From Lineus longissimus (taxonomy: Eukaryota; Nemertea; Pilidiophora; Heteronemertea; Lineidae): DNA of 64,000 nt. The number at the start of each line of letters is the position of its first letter. Position 1 is the stretch's first letter. Location of the stretch: positions 9,924,501-9,988,500 of the forward strand of contig NC_088311.1 in assembly GCF_910592395.1 (NCBI RefSeq). Direction: 5' to 3'. Shown in pieces: positions 22,220-35,059 of the stretch. The notes under the pieces are model-generated. The model was not told the DNA's origin. It did not search any database and worked only from the letters and a program-made list of their open reading frames with translations. The position numbers were made by a program, and so were the translations under genes.

Positions 22220-25200
22220 AATCATACAGTCAATTAATCAATTGGTCTGCACCGGATGGAAAATATTGATGAACTGAATAAGTTACAAACGCCGAAATGA
22301 AGCATTTTGACACAAGGTATACGATGGAATTATAACGTCCACTATGGAAGTCATTATGACGATTATTGTCAACCACAATATCTGCCCAAAACTTCTGACT
22401 TCCGAGCTAGTTATTCCATAAAATCCGTCCAAAGTTCGTTCATTGGCCGCTGAGAAAGGAATTTAATATCTGGTTTAGAGCATATTCATTTAGCTCGGAG
22501 AATTGACGACACTGAAATGTAATCATTGAAAAACCTTAAGGCGTTTTAGCATTTCTCACTATCAAATTTTATTTCGCAAAGGTCAACTTATACACAGACA
22601 TGTGCACGCAGATTAAGAACAACAGAAAAGTGTATATGTACAGACGTGGTGGTCAAGACCACGTGCCAAACCTTACACCACTTGCAAAATAATAGACTTC
22701 AATGACGATAACATAATGGTGATGAAAACTTTAACGAGAGTAGATGATAGGCTACAGTTTCCTCAAAAACAAAATAAGAAGAACAAAAGAAATAACGACG
22801 ACACTAACTATGTAACCTGCCATTTTATGACTCCCAAGAATCAGCAAAATCAACACTTTTTCATTAAAAGGAAATTAGTTTTCAGCACCAAACATCTTCA
22901 TTTACTCTTCATCACCAATCGAGTATCGCTGACAGAGATTTCTCTTCAAAGCAGTTTCTATATATAAGAAACAAGCAGATTTTGGTGCACTAGAAATGTG
23001 CCTTCAGTCATCAGGTCATTGCCACCGATTAATGCTCAGGAGATAACATGTATAAATAGTGGCTTGTACCTTTCACCTTTCCGATACAAATTGTCAAGGT
23101 TCTCCTGATCTCTAAGCTTCCGGCTTGCAGTGCGTCACATCACCGTCACGAGAGCTTTTTCACCCTGGATTCTCGGTGCATGAGAGGACGTATGGGGTTT
23201 CATGAAAGACCCCTGACGCACGTCACCACTGCGTAGTTCAATTCAGGTTATGAGGAGTGGGTAAATGTAAACATATTGTTCTTTTATAGATGATTGGCCT
23301 TTTTAAGGTTTCTTGTTCTGTACAAAAGGATTAGCTAAAGGTATGATTAAAATGAAAATCTGGAGATATCTTTTGATGGTGAAGAGTATTGTAGATTTCC
23401 TTACGTTTTATATAGGAGAATCCTCAAAGGAGTAAAGAGTCTGTTTCCTCTCCGACACGACAGAGATCGATATTAACCCATCAAATCGCTGCCTTAGGGG
23501 CTCATGATATCCTGCCCCTACGAGCCCAATCAAGAGTCCTTTTTAACGCTGTGACCCAGAGCTTAGTGTGTCTAGTTGACGATGAGGATGTCTCGTAGTA
23601 CAGTCCAAAGTCTTGGTAAATTGTTTCAAAATGATGCTGAAATATGCATAGATAAGGTACAGTGTAGGCACCATGATACATACTTATTGGTAAAAATCCA
23701 TCGTTCGCCTTTAATCTGTTTCTGTTATAGTATTAGACAGCTCAAACAATGGCAAGGTAACAACGTAGAGTAAAAGAGAAAGCTATGTAATGCCAACGTT
23801 GTTGGGCTGGGTTTTTCAAAGCAACGACTTCACTATTATGACCTTAAAGGAGCAAGTGGCTTATTTCTGATGACTTGTTTTCTTTGCAATTTATGTTGCG
23901 AATGTAGTCACCGCAACTGTTTGAGATGTTTCAACTGTTTGAGATGTTTCAATTATTCAACTAGTTAGGAGCAGTAAAAATGTTGAGCCAAAATATCTCT
24001 AACGCGAATATTTTGTCGTCGATTTGCGCAACCGAGCCCTGTTTCGTCAGTTCAGCTTTAAACACGCAACTTGTACAGCTCTAAATCAGAGTCTAATCTC
24101 ATCAGGTTCGGGTAACATAGGCAGTTAATTAGAGGTAGTATTCATCTGATGCATCACAATTTACATCCTTATGAGAACCGAGTGTTAAGGATATACATAG
24201 ATTTACCTAGTTCTTCCCAGGTTCCATATAAAATGAGACTGCTTGATTATCTGAGAACTGCTTGAAGCTCTCAACTCAGTGGGGTTTATGAATAGAATAT
24301 CTGATAAGGTAGACAGTGCTGCTTACAGCAGATCCGCAGGTATAGATCAGATGAATACTGCCTTTTCTTAACTTCTGATACAACGCATGCAACATGAAAG
24401 CACAATTACCACCCACATGTCATAGGTTTAAATGGTGCAGGCGCGTGACGGGGAATACATGATTCGAGTGAAACAAACATGGTAATTATATGTGATATTT
24501 GAGATGGAGGTATCATGTTCATTGGTCGTGGTGATGCTGGTTTTGAGTGAGGAGCTAACACCAAAATCGACAGTCCCTTACTTATCAAAATTTAATGATT
24601 CTTTATATATAAGGGATTCAGTGTGCATTGTGGTTGTTGTTGTTTTTTTCTTTTGAAGTGACAATACACAGAAACAGGTTTATTTCGTCACTGTTAGAGT
24701 ATTTAGAATAAAAACATCGTCACACGCTATCGACTCCAAGTCAGTAGTCTACATGTACTTTACAATTTGATAACACAATATTTGTCATTATGACCACAGG
24801 GGTGCGTCAAATGGAAATACAATGGTTAACACAGTCTTTAATTTCGTTCAATGTACATTTTCAAAATGGCCGCCAGAAATATACATGGCTACCATAAAAT
24901 GACTGATTAACAAAATTCCCTTGGATATCGTACAAACATACGACTAGTATACATGTTTATTCTAAATCGCCAATATAAGATCACTAGCACTGAACTTGTT
25001 GGAGCGTACTACACATCATAGTCAAAGGATTGATTACTACGTCTAGTGGTTGAATTGTATGTACGTGTACTTTAAATTGGACGTAGACTTGGACGTTGCA
25101 TACAATAATCGTCTTATAGATGCGATTTTAGAGTACATCAACTTATGCCATTATTTTTCGGTACAATCAAGGGTGGCACGCATGCATATCATGGTGGAAA

Positions 25201-28200
25201 GCATCATAAACAGTATGAAGAAATGTATAAAATTACATAAAACAAAAATCTTACATTGTGCTAGAGCTTAAAAACACCTTACAATACACCAAAAACCCAT
25301 TACATCAAATGACCCAGCCTGCTCTAGATGGCTGCGTCTTTTCATTATCAAATATTTATTGAGATTATACTTCTACCTGCATGGAGTGGTTGAGTTCCAT
25401 GCAAGGTCCGAATGCAATGTTAAATTTCCTGCGTTGACCCCAATCGACGAATTAGTAGTGTCCCCCAAGGCTGAACTTTGCGGCCCACGTTCATCATGTT
25501 ATGCAGCTCAGCACGTTGGAGCTCCGTTGATGTTGGCTTCATACTGAATTGCATTCTGTAGTATGGTGAATATGATCTTCGTCTACTGGTGTCGATTTCT
25601 TGCCAAGTCTGAAGAGTTAAAGAAGACGTGGATAACTTTGGGGTTTTTACAGATATAGTTCTTTCATCAGGCTTGGCCATCCTAAATGGTTTGAGTGCAC
25701 TGCCTAACACATGCAATGTTTTATCAGAATAAGTATCCACTGGAATAGCATTTTCACTGGTAATGCAGGACGACTTCTGTCGTTGAAATATGTTAGTGCC
25801 CTAGATAGTAATGCGACGATAGTTAAGTCTTTTTGATGTATAATATCTAGTGATGTCAATCGAAACGAATTTTTTGGCATGTCGTTTGTTCGAATTATCC
25901 GCTATCGATAAAAAATTCAGGGAGATTATCGTTCATTGTTACGTCACTATCTCGAATATAAACAATTTCTTGTTGGCAATGACGTCATGCAAAAGTTCAT
26001 GGGTACCAAGGCGGAGAGCAGTGAAATGTTCATCGAGGGTTTTTCCGCGGGGTCCTTGAATATCCATACGTAATTCGTACGTAAATCCCGCCGTGTCGTC
26101 TGCCACCAACGTGGATTCATGGCGCTGATTTTCCCGATGATATCCCCCTTGATATCGAATACGAAATAATCCTCCCTGACGTTTTCGACTAGAATTATAT
26201 AAAATTGCCGCGTGGCGATTTTTTACTTTGCCTATAATATTGATTTGAATCACATTTTAAAGTTATTATGTGTCACTTGCTTTGATCTACAAACAAAGAG
26301 ATATTTCACATTCAGACAATGGAAGTTATGAAATTTATACTGTCGTGTATGCATTGAAATCTCATTGAATAAACTTTCTGCCGCATTTTAGGTTTTTTAT
26401 TAAAGTTTCATCGCGTTACAATGGTGTTGCTGAGTTTTTCAATCCTTCTTAATGCGAACAAAGTGATTTGTCATTATAATGATATGAGTAACAAATGCAA
26501 AATTTAATTCCGGTTCGATTGAGAATTTCTTTTTGTTCGAAAAATATCATTTGTGGTAAACAATAACTGTAGAGCAGAATTTCTGAACAAAGCGTCATTT
26601 ATATGTGAAAATTATCATTGTATTCGTCATCTCTGTATCAAAAAAATCAAAAGGAATTCATCCATACGTTAGCATCATACATGTACATACATCATGCTTG
26701 AGAGATGTTTCATCAAATTTGTTGTTATGTTGGAAATAATGATGACCTAATCCAATCTGTATTGACGTTTTATGTCACAAGTTCCTTTTCTACCAAGAGA
26801 GGCATTGGTCAAACTATAGTTTCGTTGCCACCCTTGGTGTTGGCAGTTCCTTTGCTAAAAGCGTTTGCTATGGAAAACTTTAGTCGCATTGCAAGATTTG
26901 GGAACACCAAGTGATAAAAATGACAAAGTATGCCTGAAGTTAGAAGAAACTATCCATCTTTCAAGCACTTATTTTTGCTTATGACGGTCAAACTTGACCA
27001 GATAAATTACATGTTAGATACCCCAGTGTACTCAGTTTCCAGACAGAATATGAATAATCTTTGTGATATTTGACGCGAATAAACTGTTGATGATCCATCT
27101 GATGAGTAGGAAACAGTTTTTAGGGTCGCCCAAGCCCTTGAAAGGCGAAAGGGACATGCGTTATGTTTTGCCGTCTGGCAAGTATTCCCTCCTAAAACAT
27201 CTTCCCAACAAAAGGCTCTAGACGTCCCTGGTGTGACAGTGTTCCTCGGTGCACGACAGTCTCGTCTTCTGGCTCTGCCAAGGCGCTAGGGAGAGGTCCA
27301 GGGGTGTTAGGGAGTTATTGGTAACGCTGCATAAATCGGCAATATCTCACCTCCAGACCTGGGGAGATGACCACTTGGTGGCTTCAAGAGCTTGAGATAC
27401 ACTTTTATCGCGCTCTCGGGGTGAGTAATGACCGATAACATTGTACCATCTCTGCCAGAACGGTCAGGACTCAGAAGGAACATCAACGCTCCTAAAACAC
27501 CATCTTTTCAGACAGTGCTTTATGGATGCGAGAGGTGCCACCATTTTGGCCAGAAATTCTGAAGCAATGAGAACTCCAATTTCAAGGGCAGGAGTCCGTT
27601 CTCTCATGAAAACTGACTCCCACATTGAAATTCGCATTCGTTACGTTTTGAAATCGTTTTGAACGAGTTCTAATTGCTTTAGAATATCAAGTGGTTATGC
27701 CTACATCCTCCCATATAGAAGGCCTTTGAGTCGTTCCTAAAATACTCTCACCTTTTAATTGAGTGTAGTTCAGGAACGGGGAAAGTGATAGGTCAATTTG
27801 CATGCGTCTCTGTATATGTAAAGACCTGACTAAAATCATAGGTGATGGCCATTGATGATCTTTAATTTTCTAATCTCTATGGCCACTCTTCGAAAACTTG
27901 AAACTTACATTGAAATGTATTTTCGATTGCTTTTCGCCAATACGGGTGGCCACACTCACCTCTTACCCGATGAGCAAATTATACACGCGCTAAAGCAGCA
28001 TTCGACAATATCATTAACACTTTGGTTCGAGATTTCTGACCCTGGAATTAACTGTTTATAGCTGTAACCATGGCAACGGCGTTTTGCCGAGGGTTTCAGC
28101 AGATTCCAAGGTCGCCGTAAACGCGGGGGAGTTTGTTGATGATACCACCTGTAAGTTCACGGCAGGGGCGATGATCGATACTGACACCGCTCGCTTTGAA

Positions 28201-30325
28201 AATAACGAATTGTTACATGTAAGCCGACTTGTAAACCACCCGTACCATGTTCAGTTCTGACCTTGTTCCAGTTCATGAAAGTCGTGGCGCTTGTATATTC
28301 ATCAGTATGATTGCATCTTTGGCCGGCTTCTTTCTTACTCGATTCTTATTCAGTAGAAGATCCAAATGCATATAATGACGAATATTCCCGAGAGCAAGGC
28401 AGCGGGCTTACTCGGAAATGTTTATTTGACCCGTCAGCTTTAAGATGACCAGTCGTTCCATTTTGTTTAATGACGGATTAACAGGGTAAATACATGTAGC
28501 TATAGAAACTAATAACCTTTTATGACGATCCTCCAATAGTGTTTTCCCTGGACTTTCTCTCTTAGGGTCTAAACTCCTGCTACACCTGCAGTTGGTTCTT
28601 GAATGTCCGACCACCAAGACCACCAATAAAGTGCGTTGGAACTGTAAACACTTCCGAAATTTATTCAACTCGCCCAGTGGTGTCTGGCTACGATCGCAAT
28701 GTCCATCAAATTAAATATTTGAAATTGCTTTCAGAAGGCCGTTTGGTACCTTCCACGAGTTCCAATGGTCAATTTCCCAATGAAATCAGTTATATTCAAA
28801 TTGCACCCTTGGGGTATTATGATATTTCCACACCGATATTTATTTGCCGATATCACTCAGCCTGGCCGTATAATCAGGTTTGTTGATAATACACCTCAGC
28901 AGACGACCAATCTGGTTCCCAGGTTCATACAACCACGCATTCATACATTGACAACATACAATTGGTTCGCCTGCTAATAGGGTTGGTGCGGATCGATTTC
29001 GCCAAGGTTGTCAGAGGTCAACAGGTGCATTTACACACGCAGTATGGAATTCACACAGGAAATAATACTCTTCTTTCGAATAGCAGGTGAAACCGGTTAT
29101 AGATGTACATAAACATATAAAAACTGATATATTCATCTCTGCCTGTCTGTTCGCTATATCAACAAGTGGTTCGATCACGCGCTATCATTCATTCGTTGAT
29201 ATTCCCTCTCATTCCAGAAAAATGATGGTACGCTGTCTCAAGCTTCAGCCTGAATGAATTCATCTCCAGTCCATGGACCAACCCGCTGGCGGAGGCAACC
29301 GCTACCTTCAAAGTGAGCAAACCCTGCCACACTCGAGGGAATTTAAATGGTTCACATGCCGATCGATGTGCGTCAATCATAAAGTCTCCGCCATATCAAA
29401 GGAAGTTCATGATGAGGAAGATGATTTCTCAGAATGATCTTCTGTGGCAAGGGGAACGATATCTTCTTGTTCGCATCTCCAGCGTGCTCCTCCTGGAAGC
29501 GATGACTCGATCGCATCCTGGTCTGATTTTAAGAGTCGAAGGCCAATTCTGCTCTTCCCTGAATGCTGTAATTAACCGCAGTCTGTTAATTAAGAGGGGT
29601 GGGTTGATAGGTCCAAGAACTGATGACAATCAACTCATAAAGATCACTTTCTCTTCATGAAATTGATGTTGAAGCTTAATAAACGACACGTACGAGTTTG
29701 ATACCAGAGACGTTTAGGAACGCCAAGCGTTTCGTCTGGTATGAGTGCTAATCCCGGAGTCTAAATTTTAACGATGCTAGCAAGTTAACAAGAGGAGTGC
29801 TACTTCGAGTCATTGAATCATATCAAAGACTTCACTGGTACAGACGGACTTCAGAGACAACTATTTTCTCAGACAATAGCTCAGTAAAGGGGAGGGACTT
29901 TGGGATGACGAAAAATACATCATAAGTACGCTTCGGGCGCAAGTCTCTCCATAACACCTCCTGCACCACCCCTTCTCCTCCTCCTTCATCTGCAGCTACA
30001 TGAGCCATACACAACAATCTAGTCGAGGCCGGACTGGAATGCTTGCTCACTAATCACCACACTATTGGTTGATACTGATAGTTACCCCAAGAGGAAAAAA
30101 CACTTCAAACTGTTCCTTTCGGCAACCCTAGTAAACAAAACCAGACAGTGATACGAGATAGAATATTCATAGGGTAATCTCATGAACACACATATCAAGG
30201 TCGTCTGCTGCGGAAGGCGACGCCGAATCAATGTGCCTCGTTTTCGTATCAGATGTTGACGAGACACTACCTGTAATCGCAGCAAACGCCGCCTGAACCG
30301 GATTAATCGATTCCACAGCGGAAGC
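22220..30325. other. No recognisable gene
   Basis: Non-coding, AT-rich. Holds the 18-bp duplication at 23914 and a CRE at 25980. Open frames are all under about 115 codons without recognisable motifs. Confidence 0.6.
23914..23949 (+). repeat. Tandem duplication, 18-bp unit
   Basis: CAACTGTTTGAGATGTTT occurs twice without a gap (23914-23931, 23932-23949), identical, and CAATT begins a third. Confidence 0.85.
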
Positions 30326-30330
30326 AGACG

Positions 30331-30960
30331 ATAACCTTGACCTTTCACCTTCAAATGAGATCAACAGCAATCTATGAAAGGAGAGTTAACTTCGTCTAAG
30401 ATCAATAGAGATTGTGATATACCTTTTAAGTGCCCATGTTTTTAAGTGCGATAGCACCCATGTTTTTAAGTGCAATAGTACCCATGTTTTGAATAATTCA
30501 GTCTCGCAGTATGTATACGTTTGCTGAAGAGTCATCGTCGATGATTCCTCGAGCTATGCTCCGTCAGACATACATTATTTTCGTAGATTTTTTTTCAAAG
30601 CCTGCCCACAAGATGAACAAATCATTGCAGAAGAACCAGAATCTTACCTGATTGACCTTGACCCAAATAATCAATTCATTAAACGGCCTTGACCTTGCTT
30701 CCGCCTAGTCTGAGAACATATTTAAACGACCTTGACCCAGATTACACAAACGTCGATTTGGATAGTGCGGGGCCCGTCTCATTTTCACGGAGGCTGTTTA
30801 CAAATTCCTGTCTGTAATTGTCTGTCTGTCTGACCACCTCTGCAGAAAATCGATAATGTCTGCGATATTTGTAGTTTTTTTCTCTGCAGTCTGCGTTGCT
30901 AAATTCATGAATATTCTGTATCTGTTGACTCGCTACAGACGATAGTGAACTTGACCTTTG
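30331..30960 (+). promoter_or_regulatory. Candidate nuclear-receptor element cluster
   Basis: CTTGACC occurs five times on the + strand: 30336-30342, 30657-30663, 30688-30694, 30731-30737, 30950-30956. Four lie in or next to TGACCTT, whose complement AAGGTCA is the extended half-site used by NR5A, ERR and ROR type receptors; TGACCTTGA at 30653-30661 is a perfect TCAAGGTCA. No gene is adjacent; SoxC is 20 kb away. Function is inference. Confidence 0.35.
30428..30491 (+). repeat. Short tandem repeat, 24-bp unit, 2.7 copies
   Basis: AAGTGCGATAGCACCCATGT+TTTT (30444-30467) and AAGTGCAATAGTACCCATGT+TTTG (30468-30491) follow a shortened copy AAGTGCCCATGTTTTT (30428-30443). Confidence 0.8.
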
Positions 30961-30964
30961 CCCT

Positions 30965-33900
30965 TCAGCAACCGATCAGGCGTAATCACCCGAAGGAAGC
31001 TGCGATGGTCCATTCACCACGTAATTATCTTCCTGTCAAAATTATACTCAGTCCCTAGTCTGGATCATTCAAAATGAGACTTCAAACTCGACCACAAAAT
31101 AAGAAATCTCAGCAATATATGATACTCTGTAGTACATGTATATAAGAGCGCCGTCTCCGCTGAACAACATAAAAAATCAAATTGATAAATCGCTTTTGAG
31201 CGTGCTGAGGGAAGAGTCGAGTTTTACTTTCTCCATGGCTTGAATAATAAAACTAGATATTTTTCATTCTGCGGCGGCATGTATAGGTCTAGTGAAGAGT
31301 TTCTTTTCTTCATACTAGGAGAAGCTACGCTCCTTTGGTGTTCTGTTTCACTCCCCATCAAACATGCAAGGAAACGAGCGATATTTTCAATTTTTTTCCC
31401 AGTCAGTGTTGCTGTTAAGACTCGGTCGATGACACGGATATGTTGTAAATAGATTACCATTGGATCAGGAATGAATAAAGAATTGTCTTTTGTATTCATT
31501 CTTGCATTAATATAACGATTATATGGAATATTGATAACCTTTCCGATACTTTGTCGGTTAGGCTCAACAAACTGTTGAGCGTTGTACAGTAACCATGCAG
31601 CTATGGTTAGTTTCACCTGTTGCATTTGGCCCGAAGTTCTTGACGCCCGGACCAAACTATTTGGGACGGAGCTACAAGAGGACTGCAGCCCAATTCGTCA
31701 CACCCACAGAACATAATTCACATTTCGTCGAACTTTAGAAGAAGAGTTCCATGGCATTGGCCTAATATTATAGCATTTTTACATCAACTGTAGTCCTAGA
31801 TGCATGGGTTTTCGAGTTTTTGACAAACCTTTAAGGTAAATTCGACCAACACAAATAGTGCAGTCCTTATGGCTTTTCGATAAAATGAGAAACCCCGAAA
31901 GATTTTGGGATTCTGAAAAACCTCTACCTGCTTTTCATTTTGCTGGAAAACCTCTAAGGGTGCTTATTTGCCTTGGCTGACATTCCCATAAATGTTTTTC
32001 AAAAGCTCAAAAACCTTATAGTTTTGTTTGAGAAGAGGGATACCTTTGGTTTTTGATGGGTCCAAAATCTTAAGCGAATCCACGATCCAAGTTTCGTTTC
32101 AACAATACGCTGGGCTCATCTCCCTGTGCTTGAACGTGATGAAAGCGATCAGCCTAACATCGAGGGAGAAACAAGTTTATCCACCATAAGAACATATCTT
32201 CTCCCCTGGAGACCTGAAACTGTTAGAAATAATGATGATGTCTCTTCCGACGATCTTGTAAGCGCTTTCTGCCGCGATCGTGTTAAAACCGGGGTGTTTT
32301 ATTGGATGTTTGCTCGTAATGTCCTGGGTTTTACTGCCGTGGTGTTCTCAGGGAGGATCTATCAGTGCGGTGGCTTTGGTTTTTAGACGACTGTGCGGAT
32401 TATTCTGACCTCGCATACTGTCAATTCAGGACCAGTTTCTTTAAACAATATTCATGCCATTGGCCATATAGATGATGTTGTCAAGCGACCCAGTGGTATT
32501 CGACTACCTTGTAACTCCCCATTTCAAATGCCCAAGACGAGAAAAAATGGCGGTACTGTCCCGCTCTGTTGAACGAGCCGGGTACTTACAAAACAACCGT
32601 ATTCATCTGTCTTTCAGTGCTCACAGATAACGAGGGGAAACAATCAGAAAGGAACACACTCAGAAACGGAAACACTCAAAACCGACTAGCTCATCCGATG
32701 ACGAGCGACGGATAGTTTTCTTATTTGTCTTGTCTTCAGGTCTTCATGCTGGAGCGTCCAGGGACAGCTCGAAAAGTCATATCGACCTTTTTAACTATAA
32801 ACCATCTTGCTGTCCCCATGCCGTCTTTATCGTTGGAGCTTCCAGGGAGAGTTTGAAAAGTCATATTGACAGTCTGAAAAGTCAACTATAAAACCATCTG
32901 AACATGACATTGTTTGCACCACCAAACAGAAGCAGCTTGAATATGTATGTATTGACTTCCTGTTCGTCTGTCAGTCTGACAGGTCTGATCTCGACGTTTA
33001 TCCAGGGTTTCGTCTGCGAGCTGAATAAATATCTCTCCTCTGTCTGTGTCTGTGGGGGCTGCTATTAGTTTTAACAGGAATATATCTCCTCTGCTGGTTT
33101 TAATCAAATCATATCTTTTAGAGATTATGCGATCTGTTTTTATGTTATGAGGACACGATGAATATATATCATTTTGTCATAAAGTATATAATTTGTCTTC
33201 TGCAGATAATGGATTAGCTCATCTTCTGCATGATAATCGCATTTGTTGATTCCTGTGACATCAACATTCTAAGCAACATCCGCACGCCCAGGGTTTCATA
33301 CCACCTCGTAAAGTATATTTCTGTCTTAGGAAGGGCGTATCGATGGCAAAGCCTTGGTGGTCGTGATAAGGCAAGAAATACCTGTTCATCTCATGATCTA
33401 TGACTGTAAGCCATTGAAAGTTGACTTTTTTATGGTTTTCGTCATCGCTTTCACCTAATTTTAAACACGCGCCAAAAAGGTTCGTCGCAAAAACAAAACT
33501 TTTTAAACCGAAATTAATAAGACTTGTCACTAAATGTTATTCTTCAACAGGAAAAAAGGTCATGAATACGATGAAAGATGAAAGTTGAAGAAAAACCCTC
33601 TCCAATTTTAGAGAGAGGCTGACAAGGACCATGTGTACATGTCGATTAGCCTTTTGTATATTAGTAATCCGAGTGGCCTTGGGCATATACAGGCATGACA
33701 GGCACCATTCATAAAAGGCTGGGTGGAAATCAGAATGGGCCCATGATGTACCCTGAAGACCCAATTTTAGGCCTATAGTACATGGAGCAGTCAACAAGGG
33801 AACGAGACAACACTGGCGCCAATGTTCTGCCTACTCGACACGAGATGTTGAATAAATGCGAGGGCTCAACAGTGTTGCAACTCCTCTTGCACCTTGACGT

Positions 33901-34330
33901 TAAGATCATTTTCATGAATTTACTAAGTGTCCCAATCCAACAATACGTATACACTATGCACGAGTATACGCGTGGCATACGGATCAAAGTCATGAGCACT
34001 CTGGGTGCTGTCCCGTGTGATCACCAACTTCTGCATCCCTGGTTTCTCGAGGCAGCCCATAAGTCATGAAGTCATTTTGGATTGATACAATATTGAGCAC
34101 CTTGCTTACATTTTTCCCTTTTTGTACTGGATTATGTTTCAGCCTGGTTTTGGCCACAGTGGTTTTGGTGAGACAACCATAATTCCACCGCCCTTATAAA
34201 ATGTATTTCAAGCTCCACCCACGTGGTATTCAGTGTGTCAACCAATACCTCATCCAGTTCGGTATTAATTTCTTAGGCCAGTGCATGATATTGATTGATT
34301 GTTTGTACAAACGCCGCGGCACATTCTTTA
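30965..34330. other. No recognisable gene
   Basis: A 143-codon frame on the - strand (31224-31655) is the longest here. Its translation has no domain I recognise and no supporting splice or promoter context, so it is not called. The 84-bp duplication lies at 32750. Confidence 0.5.
32750..32917 (+). repeat. 84-bp tandem duplication, diverged
   Basis: The copies begin TGGAGCGTCCAGGGACAGCT (32750) and TGGAGCTTCCAGGGAGAGTT (32834). Both continue GAAAAGTCATAT(C/T)GAC and later AACTATAAA(A)CCATCT. Inside the second copy GAAAAGTCA occurs twice, a further small duplication. Confidence 0.75.
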
Positions 34331-34347
34331 TGACATGGCCACTGCAC

Positions 34348-34410
34348 ATAGGGTCCTAATCATGGTCTTCCTTAAGGGAGGGACGATGCCGATCCACTGC
34401 GTCCGGAGTG
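34348..34410 (+). mobile_element. Family B element, internally deleted, with 8-bp TSD
   Basis: It begins ATAG like the copy at 41204, lacks the following CCGGGGCAGTCC block, then has GTCCTAAT, CTTCCTTAAGGGAGGGACGA, and ends GATCCACTGCGTCCGGAGTG. CACTGCAC is repeated exactly at 34340-34347 and 34411-34418. The matching start, end and 8-bp duplication confirm the boundaries inferred from the copy at 41204. Confidence 0.75.
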
Positions 34411-34440
34411 CACTGCACCCAAGGGATATGTTCAGTTCAT

Positions 34441-34514
34441 CATCCAGCGTTTTTGATACTCCTTCACGTCATATCGACAGGTTGAGTATATTGAAAACCA
34501 CTTGTGCCAGGATG
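34441..34514 (+). mobile_element. Family A foldback MITE, diverged
   Basis: It begins CATCCAGCG and contains GATACTCC, CATATCGACAGGTTGAGTAT, ATTGAAAACCA and the intact terminus CCAGGATG. A 10-bp direct repeat AGTTCATCAT lies at 34434-34443 and 34524-34533, but it is offset from the element ends, so I do not call it the duplication. It sits 30 bp downstream of a family B element. Confidence 0.65.
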
Positions 34515-34969
34515 TCATCCAGAAGTTCATCATGGAAGTTCATTTCACTTACAGACTCCTTGTATTGCGAGTACATAAAAGTACAGGTGACTCTGTGCAC
34601 TTCAGGGTGGGACCCTATGCAATGTTACGGCGTTAATAGCGGTTGTTCACCGTTTAGTAACGGGCGTTACTTACCTTGGTAACCGGTTAGTTAATTTTTG
34701 ATAAGAGTCAGTGAGATTGCGTGGTTTCCGTTGTTTAGAGAAATATATTTTGAGATATCCGGCTAGAGATGCCAAATCTGATTTTTTAAAAATTATTGAA
34801 GCGATTATATATAAATAGGTGCTTTTATGACCTGTGTTACTCGGCCCGTTTGACTCACGGCTTTTTGTGAGGATGGGGCCAGAAACTGCTATCAGCGAGA
34901 GCGACTTTCCCGCTGAGTTTCTAACGGAAAGCATGAAAGGGAGGACGGATAATCTTGCCCAGGCATGCA

Positions 34970-35057
34970 CATCCTGAGACTCTGGTTTTTGATGCCCCTA
35001 CGTCATAATATCGAGAGGCGGTGGGTATATATTTTGAAAAACACTGGTGCCAAGATG
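34970..35057 (+). mobile_element. Family A foldback MITE
   Basis: It begins CATCCTGAGA, has the core ATATCGAGAGGCGG followed by an expanded GTGGGTATATATT, then AACACTGGTGCCAAGATG. The right terminus has one change (AAGATG for AGGATG). I see no clear target-site duplication, so it is probably an older copy. Confidence 0.75.
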
Positions 35058-35059
35058 AG

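Noticed and set aside
31224-31655. 143-codon frame on the minus strand
   Set aside because: No recognisable domain, unremarkable composition, and an overlapping frame on the other strand. A frame this long can arise by chance in 64 kb.
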